48,999 nucleotides of DNA from Methylococcaceae bacterium (GTDB lineage: Bacteria; Pseudomonadota; Gammaproteobacteria; Methylococcales; Methylomonadaceae), in NCBI GenBank assembly GCA_013141155.1, contig JABFRM010000246.1:1-48999 (forward strand). The letters are read 5' to 3'. The notes beneath the pieces were generated by a model. That model was not told where the DNA came from. It saw only the letters and a program-made list of their open reading frames with translations, and made no database searches. Shown here piece by piece: positions 24,698 through 34,347 of this stretch (position 1 is its first letter; each line of letters starts with the position of its first letter). Made by a program: the position numbers and the translations under genes.

Positions 24698-24917
24698 GAT
24701 GTTACGCAGATTGGAAGTCGGGTTTTAACCCGACATATTAGCTTGACCATGCGGTGCGTAAAGATGAAAACGTGCAAAGAATGGCGCGATATTATGGCGA
24801 ATCCGCTGCGGGCAAGCGTGCTTAAACGGGTTGGCGATTATTGCTTATGGGATGCCGTTTGGCTGGGCGAGTTACTGTCGGGCTAAAATCCGACTTCCGA
24901 CCAATCCGCGTAACATC
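24698..24917 (+). mobile_element. REP-flanked remnant of a REP-associated tyrosine transposase, copy B
   Basis: The inverted partner of 18725-18944, same length (220 bp) and about 95% identical by eye. Ends are GATGTTACGCAGATTGGAAG and the reverse complement-like tail, with GTCGGGTTTTAACCCGAC as a near-perfect REP hairpin at 24717-24734. The plus-strand interior encodes KEWRDIMANPLRASVLKRVG then DYCLWDAVWLGELLSG-stop, the RAYT C-terminal signature. It lies between the alr fragment and mch. Confidence 0.75.
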
Positions 24918-24952
24918 AGATATTAAATCCCCACCCAAAACCATACCCCTAT

Positions 24953-25936
24953 TTAAAGTCCAAAAGATTGATCTAACAAAGCGTTATCTAATTGACCCGC
25001 ACGGAAACTTTTACCGGATTCAACAGCGGTTACGATCACGCTGGCGGGGCTAAACAACAACGGATCAATCTTAAAGAAATCATACTCGACCGCTTTAAAA
25101 ATCTCAGCAAAGGGTTTGCCATAGTCTTTAGAGGTTGAACTTGGCAATGCTTTTGCTAACTGTTCAGCATCAGTATCACTGCCTTTCACGAACAAATGCA
25201 CCTGTCCTGCAAATAAAATGGCATCATTGGTACGTCCCATCGCCTTAACGAATTTGGGATGTGGCGGACAAATCGGTGCGCTGCCACTACCGTCGATAAT
25301 ATTTTCCAGCGGAAAATGCAGGGCATGCGCTTTGTGCATAGCCACTTCCAACACTCTCGACACCACTTGTACGCCACCTGCCAAGCTGCTAGTGGGTGTG
25401 ACGATAATGGTTAAACTGGAGGGATCGACTTGGCAAGCGATGGCAACTTTTTCGACAATTTCGATAGGCGGTATCGCATCATTTTCAATCACCAATACCG
25501 TGCTATCGGCGCTGTCTTGATAAGCCAGTTCTTTATACAGTTCTTCAACAGGTTCCCGTTGACCTTCTTTCACTTTGCTTGCCATAGCGCGTGCAGGGCC
25601 TGAGCCTAAGGCGTAATATTTCTCGTGCGACAAGCTCCAACCCGCATATTGACTGCCTAAGCACGCTAACACTGGGTTGCCGGTATGCACCGTGACAGAT
25701 AATGGCCAATGTTCAGTATAAGTTGAATGTGTAATTGTCACCGTCCCCATTCCCCCTAAACATATTTCCGCAATAATCCGTCCTGCCTCAAGACCACCCG
25801 GCACGTTAATGCCAGCATCGACAATCGTGCAGCCATTGGGCAACCGGTCTATGCCCACTCTTAATTTATCGGCTTGTGCAACGAGCTGTTGCACTAACGG
25901 TTGAGATAATTTATTAACGCTTGCTGTATATCGCAT
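24953..25936 (-). CDS. mch: Methenyltetrahydromethanopterin cyclohydrolase
   Basis: A 327-residue enzyme of the H4MPT-linked C1 pathway. It hydrolyses methenyl-H4MPT to formyl-H4MPT during formaldehyde oxidation in the cytoplasm. Family blocks include [79 protein letters not shown] and [20 protein letters not shown]. The ATG at 25936 is preferred over the TTG at 25945, which overlaps the upstream stop. It is the distal gene of a minus-strand unit with the ATP-grasp gene. Its presence is the best sign that the host is a methylotroph. Confidence 0.97.
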   Translation of the reverse strand: MRYTASVNKLSQPLVQQLVAQADKLRVGIDRLPNGCTIVDAGINVPGGLEAGRIIAEICLGGMGTVTITHSTYTEHWPLSVTVHTGNPVLACLGSQYAGWSLSHEKYYALGSGPARAMASKVKEGQREPVEELYKELAYQDSADSTVLVIENDAIPPIEIVEKVAIACQVDPSSLTIIVTPTSSLAGGVQVVSRVLEVAMHKAHALHFPLENIIDGSGSAPICPPHPKFVKAMGRTNDAILFAGQVHLFVKGSDTDAEQLAKALPSSTSKDYGKPFAEIFKAVEYDFFKIDPLLFSPASVIVTAVESGKSFRAGQLDNALLDQSFGL

Positions 25937-25941
25937 GAGAA

Positions 25942-27096
25942 TCAAACACCTTGATCAAGTTTATAAAGTAACCATTGCTGGCGGGTATGCAGCTTTTCCC
26001 TAAGGCGCCGCACACCGGAATCATCGGCAATAATACTGCAAATTGGCTGCGTTGTGCCAATTATTGCACCCGCTTTAGGTAAATCCCTACACCAATCGGG
26101 CCAAGTAAATTGCTCAGGAATACGCGTCGTCTGCTGCGCATAAACCAGTTGATAGCCGCTATAACCTTGACCTGGCAGCAATGTTAGCGCCGGTTTAACA
26201 AAATCCTGAAAAATCACCTGAGCGGCAACTACATCAGTGGCACAGGCTTGAATATGCTTGAACAGCCAAGTAGCTGAATATAACTGCATACTGGCAGAGG
26301 GTCTGGGATTAATTTCCAATACATAAATATCCTTACCCGACATTATAAAATCTAAACAATTCAAACCTTTCAGGTTAAAAGCCCCAACTAACTTACACAA
26401 CCAAGCTGTCATTAATGCGGCTTGCTTACTCGAAACAACCGCACCAGTCATAATCCCAGAAAATAAAAACGGCTGATTTTCACCCCCATCAACCGTCCAT
26501 TGCGTATTAAATCCAATAACCTGCACCTCGCCCTTATCCGCTAAAAACAACACAGATTGTTGCGCCCCAGGCTGATATTTTTGCCAGTACACGGATCCAG
26601 CCGCTTTAAATTGCCCCAAACCAGATTTCGACCGATAACGTTTAATGCCGACCCCCCCCTGCCCTCGCATCGGCTTAATTAACCACGTATTTAAGCTATG
26701 GTCAGGTGCTTGAAATGCAACGTCAGGATGTGCAATAGCCAAAGCATCCAGCCGCTTAAAAAAAGCGGCTTTGTTAAGCAGTCCAACAAATACCACCGGA
26801 TCATTACCTAACAGTATTAGACGTTCCGCCAAATAGTCCAGACTTTCTGGGTAATATTCCAAGCCGCTGCCATATATAACCCATTTAACCCCATACTGTC
26901 GTATAACCTCTTCAACAGCGGGGATTAGTTGCATTTTCGCGAGAGAAGTTATTTGATAACAGCTTTCGGCATACTGTTGGGTATCCAGATCTGCGTAACA
27001 ATCAATCACCAAAGGCTTTAATCCAATGGCTTGTGCCGCCTGCGCCAACATTCTGCCGGAGCTGGCAACAATCAAAACCGCATTAACAAAGGGCAT
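25942..27096 (-). CDS. ATP-grasp protein linked to mch
   Basis: A 384-residue protein with an N-terminal pre-ATP-grasp region ([20 protein letters not shown]). The ATP-grasp domain (about 110-320) shows [19 protein letters not shown] (phosphate-binding loop) and [18 protein letters not shown] (metal-binding E-I-N-P-R). Such genes sit in the H4MPT gene clusters of methylotrophs and have been linked to methanopterin cofactor biosynthesis. The exact ligase reaction is not established from sequence. Its stop lies just before the mch start, which indicates translational coupling. Confidence 0.88.
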   Translation of the reverse strand: MPFVNAVLIVASSGRMLAQAAQAIGLKPLVIDCYADLDTQQYAESCYQITSLAKMQLIPAVEEVIRQYGVKWVIYGSGLEYYPESLDYLAERLILLGNDPVVFVGLLNKAAFFKRLDALAIAHPDVAFQAPDHSLNTWLIKPMRGQGGVGIKRYRSKSGLGQFKAAGSVYWQKYQPGAQQSVLFLADKGEVQVIGFNTQWTVDGGENQPFLFSGIMTGAVVSSKQAALMTAWLCKLVGAFNLKGLNCLDFIMSGKDIYVLEINPRPSASMQLYSATWLFKHIQACATDVVAAQVIFQDFVKPALTLLPGQGYSGYQLVYAQQTTRIPEQFTWPDWCRDLPKAGAIIGTTQPICSIIADDSGVRRLREKLHTRQQWLLYKLDQGV

Positions 27097-27134
27097 GGCT
27101 AATTTGAATGAACGTCACTAAACTAAAGTAATCG

Positions 27135-28688
27135 TTAACGCACCAATAATTCCGCCCCAAACCAATCCACCAAAACGTGGCGATAATGCTCAGCCTTCGC
27201 TGTTTGTAGGTGTTCCAAAGGATTAAAATCATCAGTCAAAAGCGAACCCCTAGTTTTATCAACATTAAACACCCGCTGTTTTAGCCAATCGGTTTGCTCA
27301 GGCAACAATGCTTTTGCCTGAATATCCAGCGGTTGCTGGCTACTCAGAAAAATAAAATCGTTAAAATCTTCCCCTGGCTCGGCAATAAACACGGACAATT
27401 GTGGCAATACTTGGGTTAGGGTTTTAGCAACCGAGGCTAAGGCAAGATTGCGATCATTGGCGAACCCGACAAAATTCAACGCGAGAATGCCCTGTGCCGA
27501 GAGCAAGCCTTTTAATTCGGTTATGGTTTCAACCGTCAGTAAATGCGCGGGTTCCGAGCCACCGGTAAAACAATCGTGGATGATTAAATCATACGGCCCA
27601 GTTAAATGCCGAATTTCATAACGTGCATCACCAACAATAGCGGTTCCAGTTGGCTTAAAACCAAAGTAATCACTCGCAGCCGTCGCAACCGCAGGATCTA
27701 TCTCCAAAGTATCGGTCTTAATGCCGTACTGTTGATGTAACACTTTCGCCATGTGACCGGCACCAAGGCCAATAATCAGGGCGCGGGTCATTTGCTGCGT
27801 TGCTAAAGCGGGCATTAACCCCACAATCTTTTGATAGCCAAGCGCGCTTTTACCTGTGGCAATACTCGCCGCACCAATCATCGAGGCGTCGGCGGTGAGA
27901 AAGCGTAAATCACGAGCAGGTTCTTCAATAACCCTTACCCAGCCATACAAACTTTCACGCGCAGACAAAATAGTAAACTTAGTACCGCCTGTATAGGCAT
28001 GGCCTGCACCCACTATTTTGGGTAATAAACATAGGCCAATCACCAATAAGCCAATGCAGGGCAATAAAGACTTTAGGGTTTTTGGCCGCTTTTGTTCATA
28101 AAACGCAACGGCGAGTGCCAAGACCATTAAAATGAGGCCCGAACTAATCAAAATAGCCCGAGAACCCACTAAGGGAAACAGAAAAAAGCCTAATGCCAAA
28201 GTACCTACGACGCTGCCAACCGTACTGACCGCATACATCGAACCAGCACTACTACCAATGCCGTCTAATCGCAAAGTAGCCAATTTAATGGCAAAAGGAC
28301 TGACCATGCCCAGCAGAGTCAAACTTGGGGAAAATAACACCAGCGCACTCACAAAAGCCCCCGCACGAAGCCCCAATAGATCGGTTGCTAATAATACCGG
28401 ACGCGTTAGCCAGGGTATTAACAACGTAAACAAGCCCGCCAGCGCAATAATCAGCGAAAGTCCTATGTGTTCGGCGCGATCTGCCAGGCGTCCGCCGATA
28501 AAATACCCCAGCGCCAATGCAATCATGGTGACGGAAATAAGCGCTGACCAAACCGTCAGGCTAGTGCCATAAAATGGCGCAATCATACGTGTACCCAGCA
28601 ATTCGATGACCATAACCGCCGCACCAGTTATAAAAACAGTTAGGAACAGCCCGCGTCTACCGAAGCTATTGGGTGCCTTATTATTCAT
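27135..28688 (-). CDS. Fused MFS-like membrane / spermidine-synthase-like protein
   Basis: A 517-residue protein. The N-terminal half (about 12-230) has about eight membrane helices (e.g. FLTVFITGAAVMVIELLGTR, GYFIGGRLADRAEH). The C-terminal half (about 240-490) resembles spermidine synthase: LIIGLGAGHMAKVLHQQYG (SAM-type motif I), TLEIDPAVATAASDYF, IVGDARYEIRHL and LIIHDCFTGG. Aminopropyltransferase activity is not assured, as most fused proteins are uncharacterised. It is 38 bp upstream of the ATP-grasp gene on the same strand and may head that operon. Confidence 0.85.
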   Translation of the reverse strand: MNNKAPNSFGRRGLFLTVFITGAAVMVIELLGTRMIAPFYGTSLTVWSALISVTMIALALGYFIGGRLADRAEHIGLSLIIALAGLFTLLIPWLTRPVLLATDLLGLRAGAFVSALVLFSPSLTLLGMVSPFAIKLATLRLDGIGSSAGSMYAVSTVGSVVGTLALGFFLFPLVGSRAILISSGLILMVLALAVAFYEQKRPKTLKSLLPCIGLLVIGLCLLPKIVGAGHAYTGGTKFTILSARESLYGWVRVIEEPARDLRFLTADASMIGAASIATGKSALGYQKIVGLMPALATQQMTRALIIGLGAGHMAKVLHQQYGIKTDTLEIDPAVATAASDYFGFKPTGTAIVGDARYEIRHLTGPYDLIIHDCFTGGSEPAHLLTVETITELKGLLSAQGILALNFVGFANDRNLALASVAKTLTQVLPQLSVFIAEPGEDFNDFIFLSSQQPLDIQAKALLPEQTDWLKQRVFNVDKTRGSLLTDDFNPLEHLQTAKAEHYRHVLVDWFGAELLVR

Positions 28689-29003
28689 AGCCTTAGCCCT
28701 TCGTTAATTTAGTTGAAAATAATTCTGCTTACAACACCCTAAGGTTCGCTGCGGTAATGGTAACGGTGACACGAAAAAAATGGCATTGATGTTATCACTG
28801 CCATTAACCTTGCCTCCTCTCCATTAGGCATCAGTATCTACACAACTCACCCTTCAGTAAAGCGCGAAGCTAAAATTTATCCATTTTTTATTTATTGACA
28901 CTTTCTCCACCCTTTTCTACACACATCCACGAATAAACCTTAAGCGATTGGCATTAAATGCTAAAATTCGCATTTTTACGTTCTCTTACCGCAACCGCTC
29001 TGC
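28689..29003. other. Intergenic region between the divergent SpeE-like and Lon genes
   Basis: No gene is seen in these 315 bases. AATGGCA...TGCCATT (about 28779-28805) is a 7-bp inverted repeat. CAGTATCTACACAA near 28835 matches the end of the MITE-like repeats at 13223 and 14710. The region must carry both divergent promoters. Confidence 0.5.
28895..28923 (+). promoter_or_regulatory. Possible sigma-70 promoter of the Lon-family protease
   Basis: A perfect -35 TTGACA (28895-28900) is followed after 17 bases by TACACA (28918-28923), a poor -10. No sigma-32 heat-shock consensus was recognised. Confidence 0.35.
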
Positions 29004-31400
29004 ATGTCTCATTCGCTAAAACTGCCCCCTGAAGCCCTTAAATTAACCGTTAATCTGGCGGATTACCCCTGGCCGCCGACACCCTCACTGCAAGAGCAGG
29101 CTATTTTAGGGCAAAAACGTGCGCAATCGGCATTGGCATTCGGGGTTGCCATGCCCACCCCTGGCTACAATATTTACGTGAAAGGCGATTCCGGCACCGG
29201 TCGCTTAACCATGATTAACCAGCTCTTGGATAATCACGCTAAAGCCCAAGAAACCCCGTGGTCTTATGCTTACGTGGAAAATTTTGATAACGCGCGGGAA
29301 CCTTTAGCCCTTGCCTTACCTGCGGGTCAGGGGCAGGCGTTCAGCAAAGCCATTGAAAAACTACTGGATAGCCTGTTAGCAACGTTTCCGGCGGTGTTTG
29401 AAAACCCAACTTACCAACAAAAAAAAGGCGTTATCGAACGGGATTTTAACCAGCTTTACAATAATGCCATCGAGTTGGTTGATGTCAAAGCCACGGCGTA
29501 TGCTATCGCCTTATTTCGGGATAATGAATCCATTAGCTTTGCCCCGATTCGCGATGATAAAGCCTTGGAAGAAGACCAATTCATTTTATTGCCGCCAACT
29601 GAACGCGAAATCTTTCATAAACAGGTTCAGGAATTAGAAGCGTATTTAAGTGAGGTGCTGCTGGAGTTACCGCAATGGCGCAGAAATTCGGTTGAAAAAA
29701 TTCGGGAGCTGGATAACGACACCATTAATGTCGCCATCGCACCCTTATTTGATGAGTTGCATGACCACTATGCAGACATTGATGATGTGATCAGTTATTT
29801 ATCGGCTATTCGTGAGAATATCGGCACTACGATTATGGCTTATTTACAACCCGGTCGTTCTTTAGAAATCCGCGACAATACCACCAAGCGCCTGTTATTA
29901 ACCGAACAATATCTGCCGAATATTTTGGTGGATCATAAAGACGAGATCGGCGCGCCAGTGGTTTACGAGGTGCATCCGACCTATCAAAATCTCTTTGGTC
30001 GCATTGAATACAGCAGTGAACAAGGCACCTTAATCACCAATTATCGCCGTATTTGCGCCGGTTCTTTGCATAAGGCCAATGGTGGTTACCTGATTATTGA
30101 CGCGGAAAAACTCCTCAATTATCCCTTGGTGTGGGAAGGCTTAAAACGGGCGCTAAAGTCAGGTCGGATTGAAATAGAATCGCCTTATTCCGAGCTGGGC
30201 GTTAACACCATCACCCTGAAACCGGAAGTCATCCCTTTAAACATCAAAGTCATTCTCTTAGGCTCTGAAGAAATTTATTATCTGTTGCAGGATTTGGATA
30301 GTGAGTTTAACGAAATGTTTCATATCCTGGCAGATTTTGATCATGATATTCGGCTCGATAAACTGAGTATGCAGCAATTTGCCAATTTAATGGTGAACCG
30401 AGCGCACGACTTAGGCATTGCAGCGTTAACCCGCTGTGCGGTGGAGCGCTTAATTGAACACAGTTGCCGCCTGTCTGAAAGTCAGTACCATTTATCTGCG
30501 CGCATCAATGATTCTTTGGAAATTATTGGCGAAAGTAATTTGCTTTGCAAACAAGCGCAGATCGCCCAGATTGATAAAGCAGCGATAGAAACCGCATTAG
30601 CGGCTAGGGATGAACGCAATGGGCGGATTTCCGAAAATATTTTGGAAGAAATGCTGGACGGCACCATTCTGATCGACACCGATGGCGAAGCGGTTGGCAA
30701 GGTCAATGGTTTAACCGTACTGGAAATCGGCAACAGTATTTTTGGCGCGCCCGCCAGAATCACCACCACCGTCTATCCCGGCTCCCGTGGCATTGTGGAC
30801 ATCGAACGCGAAGCGGAATTGGGGCAATCCATCCACTCCAAAGGCGTGTTAATTCTAACGGGCTATTTAGGGCATTGTTACGCCCAACAATTCCCTTTAG
30901 CCATTTCCGCCAGTATCGCCATCGAACAATCCTATGGCTTTGTCGATGGCGATAGCGCCTCACTTGCTGAATTGTGTTGCTTAATATCGGCGCTCACCCG
31001 TGTGCCTGTTAAACAAGCCATCGCCGTGACCGGTTCCATTAACCAATATGGTGAAGTACAGGCCATCGGTGGGGTTAATGAAAAAATCGAAGGTTTTTTT
31101 AGGCTATGCCAAGCGCGGGGACTTAACGGCAAGCACGCGGTGATCATTCCAACCGCCAATAAACGCAACCTGATGTTAAAACAAGAGGTGATTGATGCAG
31201 TGGCAGCAGGCTTATTTGCAGTGTATTGCGTTGCCTCGGTGGATGAAACCTTAAGCTTATTGACCGACTTAGAGGCAGGGGTGATGCAAGCAGATGGCAG
31301 CTATCCCTTGGACACCCTCAACTATAAAGCCATTTGTAGACTGAAAGAGATTGCGGATATTACCCAAGATGCGGATAAGGATGATACTGAGACGGGTTGA
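29004..31400 (+). CDS. Lon-family ATP-dependent protease (AAA_32 type, YcbZ-like)
   Basis: A 798-residue protein. The N-terminal region (about 20-200) carries a Walker A-like loop YVKGDSGTGRLTMINQLL. The C-terminal S16 protease domain (about 560-760) has the catalytic Ser in FVDGDSASLAELCCLISAL and Lys in GGVNEKIEGFFRLC, with the IAVTGSINQYGEVQAIGG strand between. This order and length fit the LonB/YcbZ-like branch rather than classic Lon. It probably degrades selected cytosolic proteins. The gene stands alone, divergent from the SpeE-like gene. Confidence 0.9.
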   Translation: MSHSLKLPPEALKLTVNLADYPWPPTPSLQEQAILGQKRAQSALAFGVAMPTPGYNIYVKGDSGTGRLTMINQLLDNHAKAQETPWSYAYVENFDNAREPLALALPAGQGQAFSKAIEKLLDSLLATFPAVFENPTYQQKKGVIERDFNQLYNNAIELVDVKATAYAIALFRDNESISFAPIRDDKALEEDQFILLPPTEREIFHKQVQELEAYLSEVLLELPQWRRNSVEKIRELDNDTINVAIAPLFDELHDHYADIDDVISYLSAIRENIGTTIMAYLQPGRSLEIRDNTTKRLLLTEQYLPNILVDHKDEIGAPVVYEVHPTYQNLFGRIEYSSEQGTLITNYRRICAGSLHKANGGYLIIDAEKLLNYPLVWEGLKRALKSGRIEIESPYSELGVNTITLKPEVIPLNIKVILLGSEEIYYLLQDLDSEFNEMFHILADFDHDIRLDKLSMQQFANLMVNRAHDLGIAALTRCAVERLIEHSCRLSESQYHLSARINDSLEIIGESNLLCKQAQIAQIDKAAIETALAARDERNGRISENILEEMLDGTILIDTDGEAVGKVNGLTVLEIGNSIFGAPARITTTVYPGSRGIVDIEREAELGQSIHSKGVLILTGYLGHCYAQQFPLAISASIAIEQSYGFVDGDSASLAELCCLISALTRVPVKQAIAVTGSINQYGEVQAIGGVNEKIEGFFRLCQARGLNGKHAVIIPTANKRNLMLKQEVIDAVAAGLFAVYCVASVDETLSLLTDLEAGVMQADGSYPLDTLNYKAICRLKEIADITQDADKDDTETG

Positions 31401-31410
31401 AGGTATGCTG

Positions 31411-31426
31411 TAAGGTGTACACCTTA
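31411..31426. repeat. 16-bp perfect palindrome after the Lon-family gene
   Basis: TAAGGTGTACACCTTA is its own reverse complement and lies 10 bases after the stop codon. It has no loop and no proper T-run, so it may be an operator-type site or a poor terminator. The rest of 31401-31667 holds no gene. Confidence 0.6.
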
Positions 31427-31667
31427 TTTGGTTATACAACGGATAAAGTTAAGAAACATTTTTACAATGGCTAAAAAATTGTTGTAACATCTGTGACGGC
31501 ATTCTTTTCTGTCAAGTGGTGATTTTATCTTTTCGTTTTAGCACCTTGCGATGCCGCAAAAAAGGGGCATACCATTGCATTATAACTAACTTAGCTAGGA
31601 TATTAGGGGAATGCCACTATTCGCTGCGCTTCGTACAGGCTACGCTTTATCTAGGAGATATTAATCG

Positions 31668-32777
31668 TTGAAGAATAAGCTTACCCTCCTAATTTTCGGT
31701 GAGATAGAATTTAGGGAAGATGAGGAATACCTAAAATTTCAATTCCGTCTCATGTATGCTCTGCTATTAATGGCAGCCTTTTTTTCTGGGGCTTTTATTC
31801 TGGCCGAATGGCTAGGCTTGAACACCTTACCGCATGCCCAGTTGATTGTCATTAAAATTTATTTTGCATACAGCCTGCTATTGTCTTCTGCGCTGAGGGG
31901 ACGAAAACACCGCTTTCTTGCTATTGCATGGCTATTTGCCATCGCCAGTTTTTTGAGTTTCCTGTCCACCCTGCTATTGGTTCCAGAAGACGAGCTTCGG
32001 ATACTCTGGTTTTACCTCAACTTATCTATCGTCTACATCCTGTTAGGCCAAATTTCCGGTATCGTGATAACCATCCTATCAATTGTCTGCATTTTTTTTG
32101 CGAATCAACATCTTTTAATCCCGTACTCAACCAATGCACTGACAACCGTCATTTTGAGCCTAAGTTTTACCAGTGCTTTCTTCTATGCCTACACCAGCCG
32201 CTCCATCTCGTTTTTTCGACGTATGACAGAGTCTAATTCCCTGCTACGTGAACTAGCGACCCGTGACCCGCTGACAGATGTTTTAAATGCGCGAACTTAT
32301 TACGAAGTCTGTGACCGTTTAATTAGCTTGGCATTGAGAACGGGGGATTCGTTTTCCGTGTTATTTATTGACCTGGATCACTTCAAGTCAATTAATGATC
32401 AATATGGACATGAAGCTGGGGATGCGACCCTAAAGGAAGTTGCGGCCTGCCTGTCTCGACACACAAGGCAAAGTGATGTGCTAGGTCGTATCGGCGGTGA
32501 AGAATTCTCAAAGTTTCTTCCGAACACCGACCTTACAATGGCGATGCTGCTGGCAGAAAAATTGCGTGAGGATATTGAAAAACTCACACCTACCATAGAC
32601 GGTAAACACATCCGAATCACCGCCAGCTTTGGCGTTGCCAGCAATCAGCAGCACCATCAATCCATTACGGACATTCAGCGCGAAGCGGATCAAGCCATGT
32701 ATCGTGCTAAGCAGCAAGGGCGCAATCGAGTTATAAACTTCGAGCAACTTTATGAATCGGTTGAAATAAAATCATGA
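31668..32777 (+). CDS. Membrane-bound diguanylate cyclase
   Basis: A 369-residue protein with an N-terminal membrane sensor of about six helices (about 25-185), then a GGDEF domain (about 198-360). The catalytic signature is GRIGGEEF, and the inhibitory I-site R-x-x-D (RQSD) lies five residues before it, so product inhibition by cyclic-di-GMP is expected. The FIDLDHFKSINDQYGHEAGD block is complete. A TTG start is chosen because AGGAGA lies 9 bases upstream and the next ATG would remove residues before the first helix. No phosphodiesterase is adjacent. Confidence 0.9.
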   Translation: MKNKLTLLIFGEIEFREDEEYLKFQFRLMYALLLMAAFFSGAFILAEWLGLNTLPHAQLIVIKIYFAYSLLLSSALRGRKHRFLAIAWLFAIASFLSFLSTLLLVPEDELRILWFYLNLSIVYILLGQISGIVITILSIVCIFFANQHLLIPYSTNALTTVILSLSFTSAFFYAYTSRSISFFRRMTESNSLLRELATRDPLTDVLNARTYYEVCDRLISLALRTGDSFSVLFIDLDHFKSINDQYGHEAGDATLKEVAACLSRHTRQSDVLGRIGGEEFSKFLPNTDLTMAMLLAEKLREDIEKLTPTIDGKHIRITASFGVASNQQHHQSITDIQREADQAMYRAKQQGRNRVINFEQLYESVEIKS

Positions 32778-32922
32778 GGGCATCACAAAAAGTGCAAATG
32801 AAAATATATTCAACGAGTTAAGACGCGGTTGTAGTCGATGTTTTGTTATAAACGCGTTAAGGCGGAAATTTATAAGGCGTATTGCGCGCTATAAACAGCC
32901 CATTAGCTTAATATTGTGCCAA

Positions 32923-34272
32923 TCAAGACTTAGCCAAAGTCAACCATTGATTAACAGTCTGTAAAAATTGCTCGTTAATCAAGCCGGTCGCTCTTTCAAA
33001 ACGCGCACGATTTTTGATGTAGGCGTATTTAGCCTGCAATATTTCCCGCTTGGCTTTAAACTCGCGATCTTCTGAAACTAACACATCACTGATGGTTTGC
33101 ATACCATACTGAAAGCCTTTGTCCATGGCTTGGCGGGCTTTGGTGGAGGTTTGTAAGGCTTTTTCTGTGGCACTAATGCGTTTTACACTGGCGTTGGTGC
33201 TTAAAAAAGAATCACGGGTATCTTTAATTAACGTCCTTAAAATCGCGATGCGTTTTTGTTTGTTGATTTCAAGGTTTTTGGACGCTTCTACGGCTGCGGC
33301 AGAAGTTGTACCGCCTGAAAATATCGGAATGTTGATGTTAACCGCCGCCATTTCCGTATCCACTTCGCTGGTTTGGTTCTGGTAGCCAGGCTGTCCGGTA
33401 TTGGTATGGTAATAATTCAACTGCATATCAACCGTCGGCAAATGTCTGGACTGTTGCGCCCACAGATTATCATCTGCGGCTTCAATCGCTTTGTTCTGCG
33501 CACTCAAGCCAGGATTAAGCGCCTCCGCTTGGGTTACCCACTCATCAATGGAACCTTTTAATTCTTTAAAGCTAATATCGGTGCGTAATTCCGCCAAATT
33601 TTTAGTGGGTTGCCCCGTAAGCTCAGTTAACCCTTGCAGCGCAATATCCAGTTGCGTTTTAGCGGCGATTTGATCAGCCACTAATAAATCCAGCTTTGCT
33701 TCTAGCTCATATACATCAGTGATTTGCACCAATTGTTTTTCAAATTGGCGCTGCATTTGAGTCACTTGTTTTTGAGTGGACGCTATTTCTGATTCAATAA
33801 GCGACAAAGTATCGCGTGCTTCTAAAGCTTGAAAATAGCGTTCTATCACATTGTGTATCAAGGTTTGCGCCGCCTCTTCGTTAGTGGATTGATACTGCGC
33901 CACAATATTTTGATAGCGTTTCCAATTCCATACTTTGGGCAAATCAATAATGGATTGGGTTAACGCGACGTTATAGCGCTGACCATTATAGAGACTGGCA
34001 TTGGAAGTGACTGGGTTACCCGGCAGGCTTGGATTATGGTTATCAATATTTTGATTGTTACCGGAAATATTAACGTTAGCACTGATCTGCGGCAATAACA
34101 TACCACCAACCTGACTGCGCTGCGCCTCGCTCATTTCCACCTGCAATTGTGCCGACTTTATATTAGGATCAAATTGCAGGGCTTGCTGATACAGGGTTTG
34201 CAAATCTTCCGCACTTGCCACTTTTATACCAACGGTTAATAGTAATATTAGATAAGCAGATTTGTGGGTCAT
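32923..34272 (-). CDS. TolC-family outer membrane protein of a type I secretion system
   Basis: A 449-residue protein with a signal peptide (YLILLLTVGIKVASA) and two outer-membrane-efflux repeats rich in coiled-coil helix. The beginning DLQTLYQQALQFDPNIKSAQ and the DARxxY-like YGMQTISDVLVSEDREFKAK are typical of the TolC/PrtF group. It forms the trimeric outer-membrane tunnel. It is the last gene of a three-gene minus-strand operon with the HlyD and ABC genes (75 bp after the HlyD gene). Confidence 0.92.
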   Translation of the reverse strand: MTHKSAYLILLLTVGIKVASAEDLQTLYQQALQFDPNIKSAQLQVEMSEAQRSQVGGMLLPQISANVNISGNNQNIDNHNPSLPGNPVTSNASLYNGQRYNVALTQSIIDLPKVWNWKRYQNIVAQYQSTNEEAAQTLIHNVIERYFQALEARDTLSLIESEIASTQKQVTQMQRQFEKQLVQITDVYELEAKLDLLVADQIAAKTQLDIALQGLTELTGQPTKNLAELRTDISFKELKGSIDEWVTQAEALNPGLSAQNKAIEAADDNLWAQQSRHLPTVDMQLNYYHTNTGQPGYQNQTSEVDTEMAAVNINIPIFSGGTTSAAAVEASKNLEINKQKRIAILRTLIKDTRDSFLSTNASVKRISATEKALQTSTKARQAMDKGFQYGMQTISDVLVSEDREFKAKREILQAKYAYIKNRARFERATGLINEQFLQTVNQWLTLAKS

Positions 34273-34347
34273 AACTATTTTCTATATAAAAACTGAAGCC
34301 AAATTAAACGTATTGAATATTCACGCATTCAATACTGTTATTTAAAA

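Noticed and set aside
28132-28572. 146-codon plus-strand frame inside the MFS/SpeE-like gene
   Set aside because: It is antisense to transmembrane-coding sequence, which commonly yields long open shadow frames, and it has no domain.
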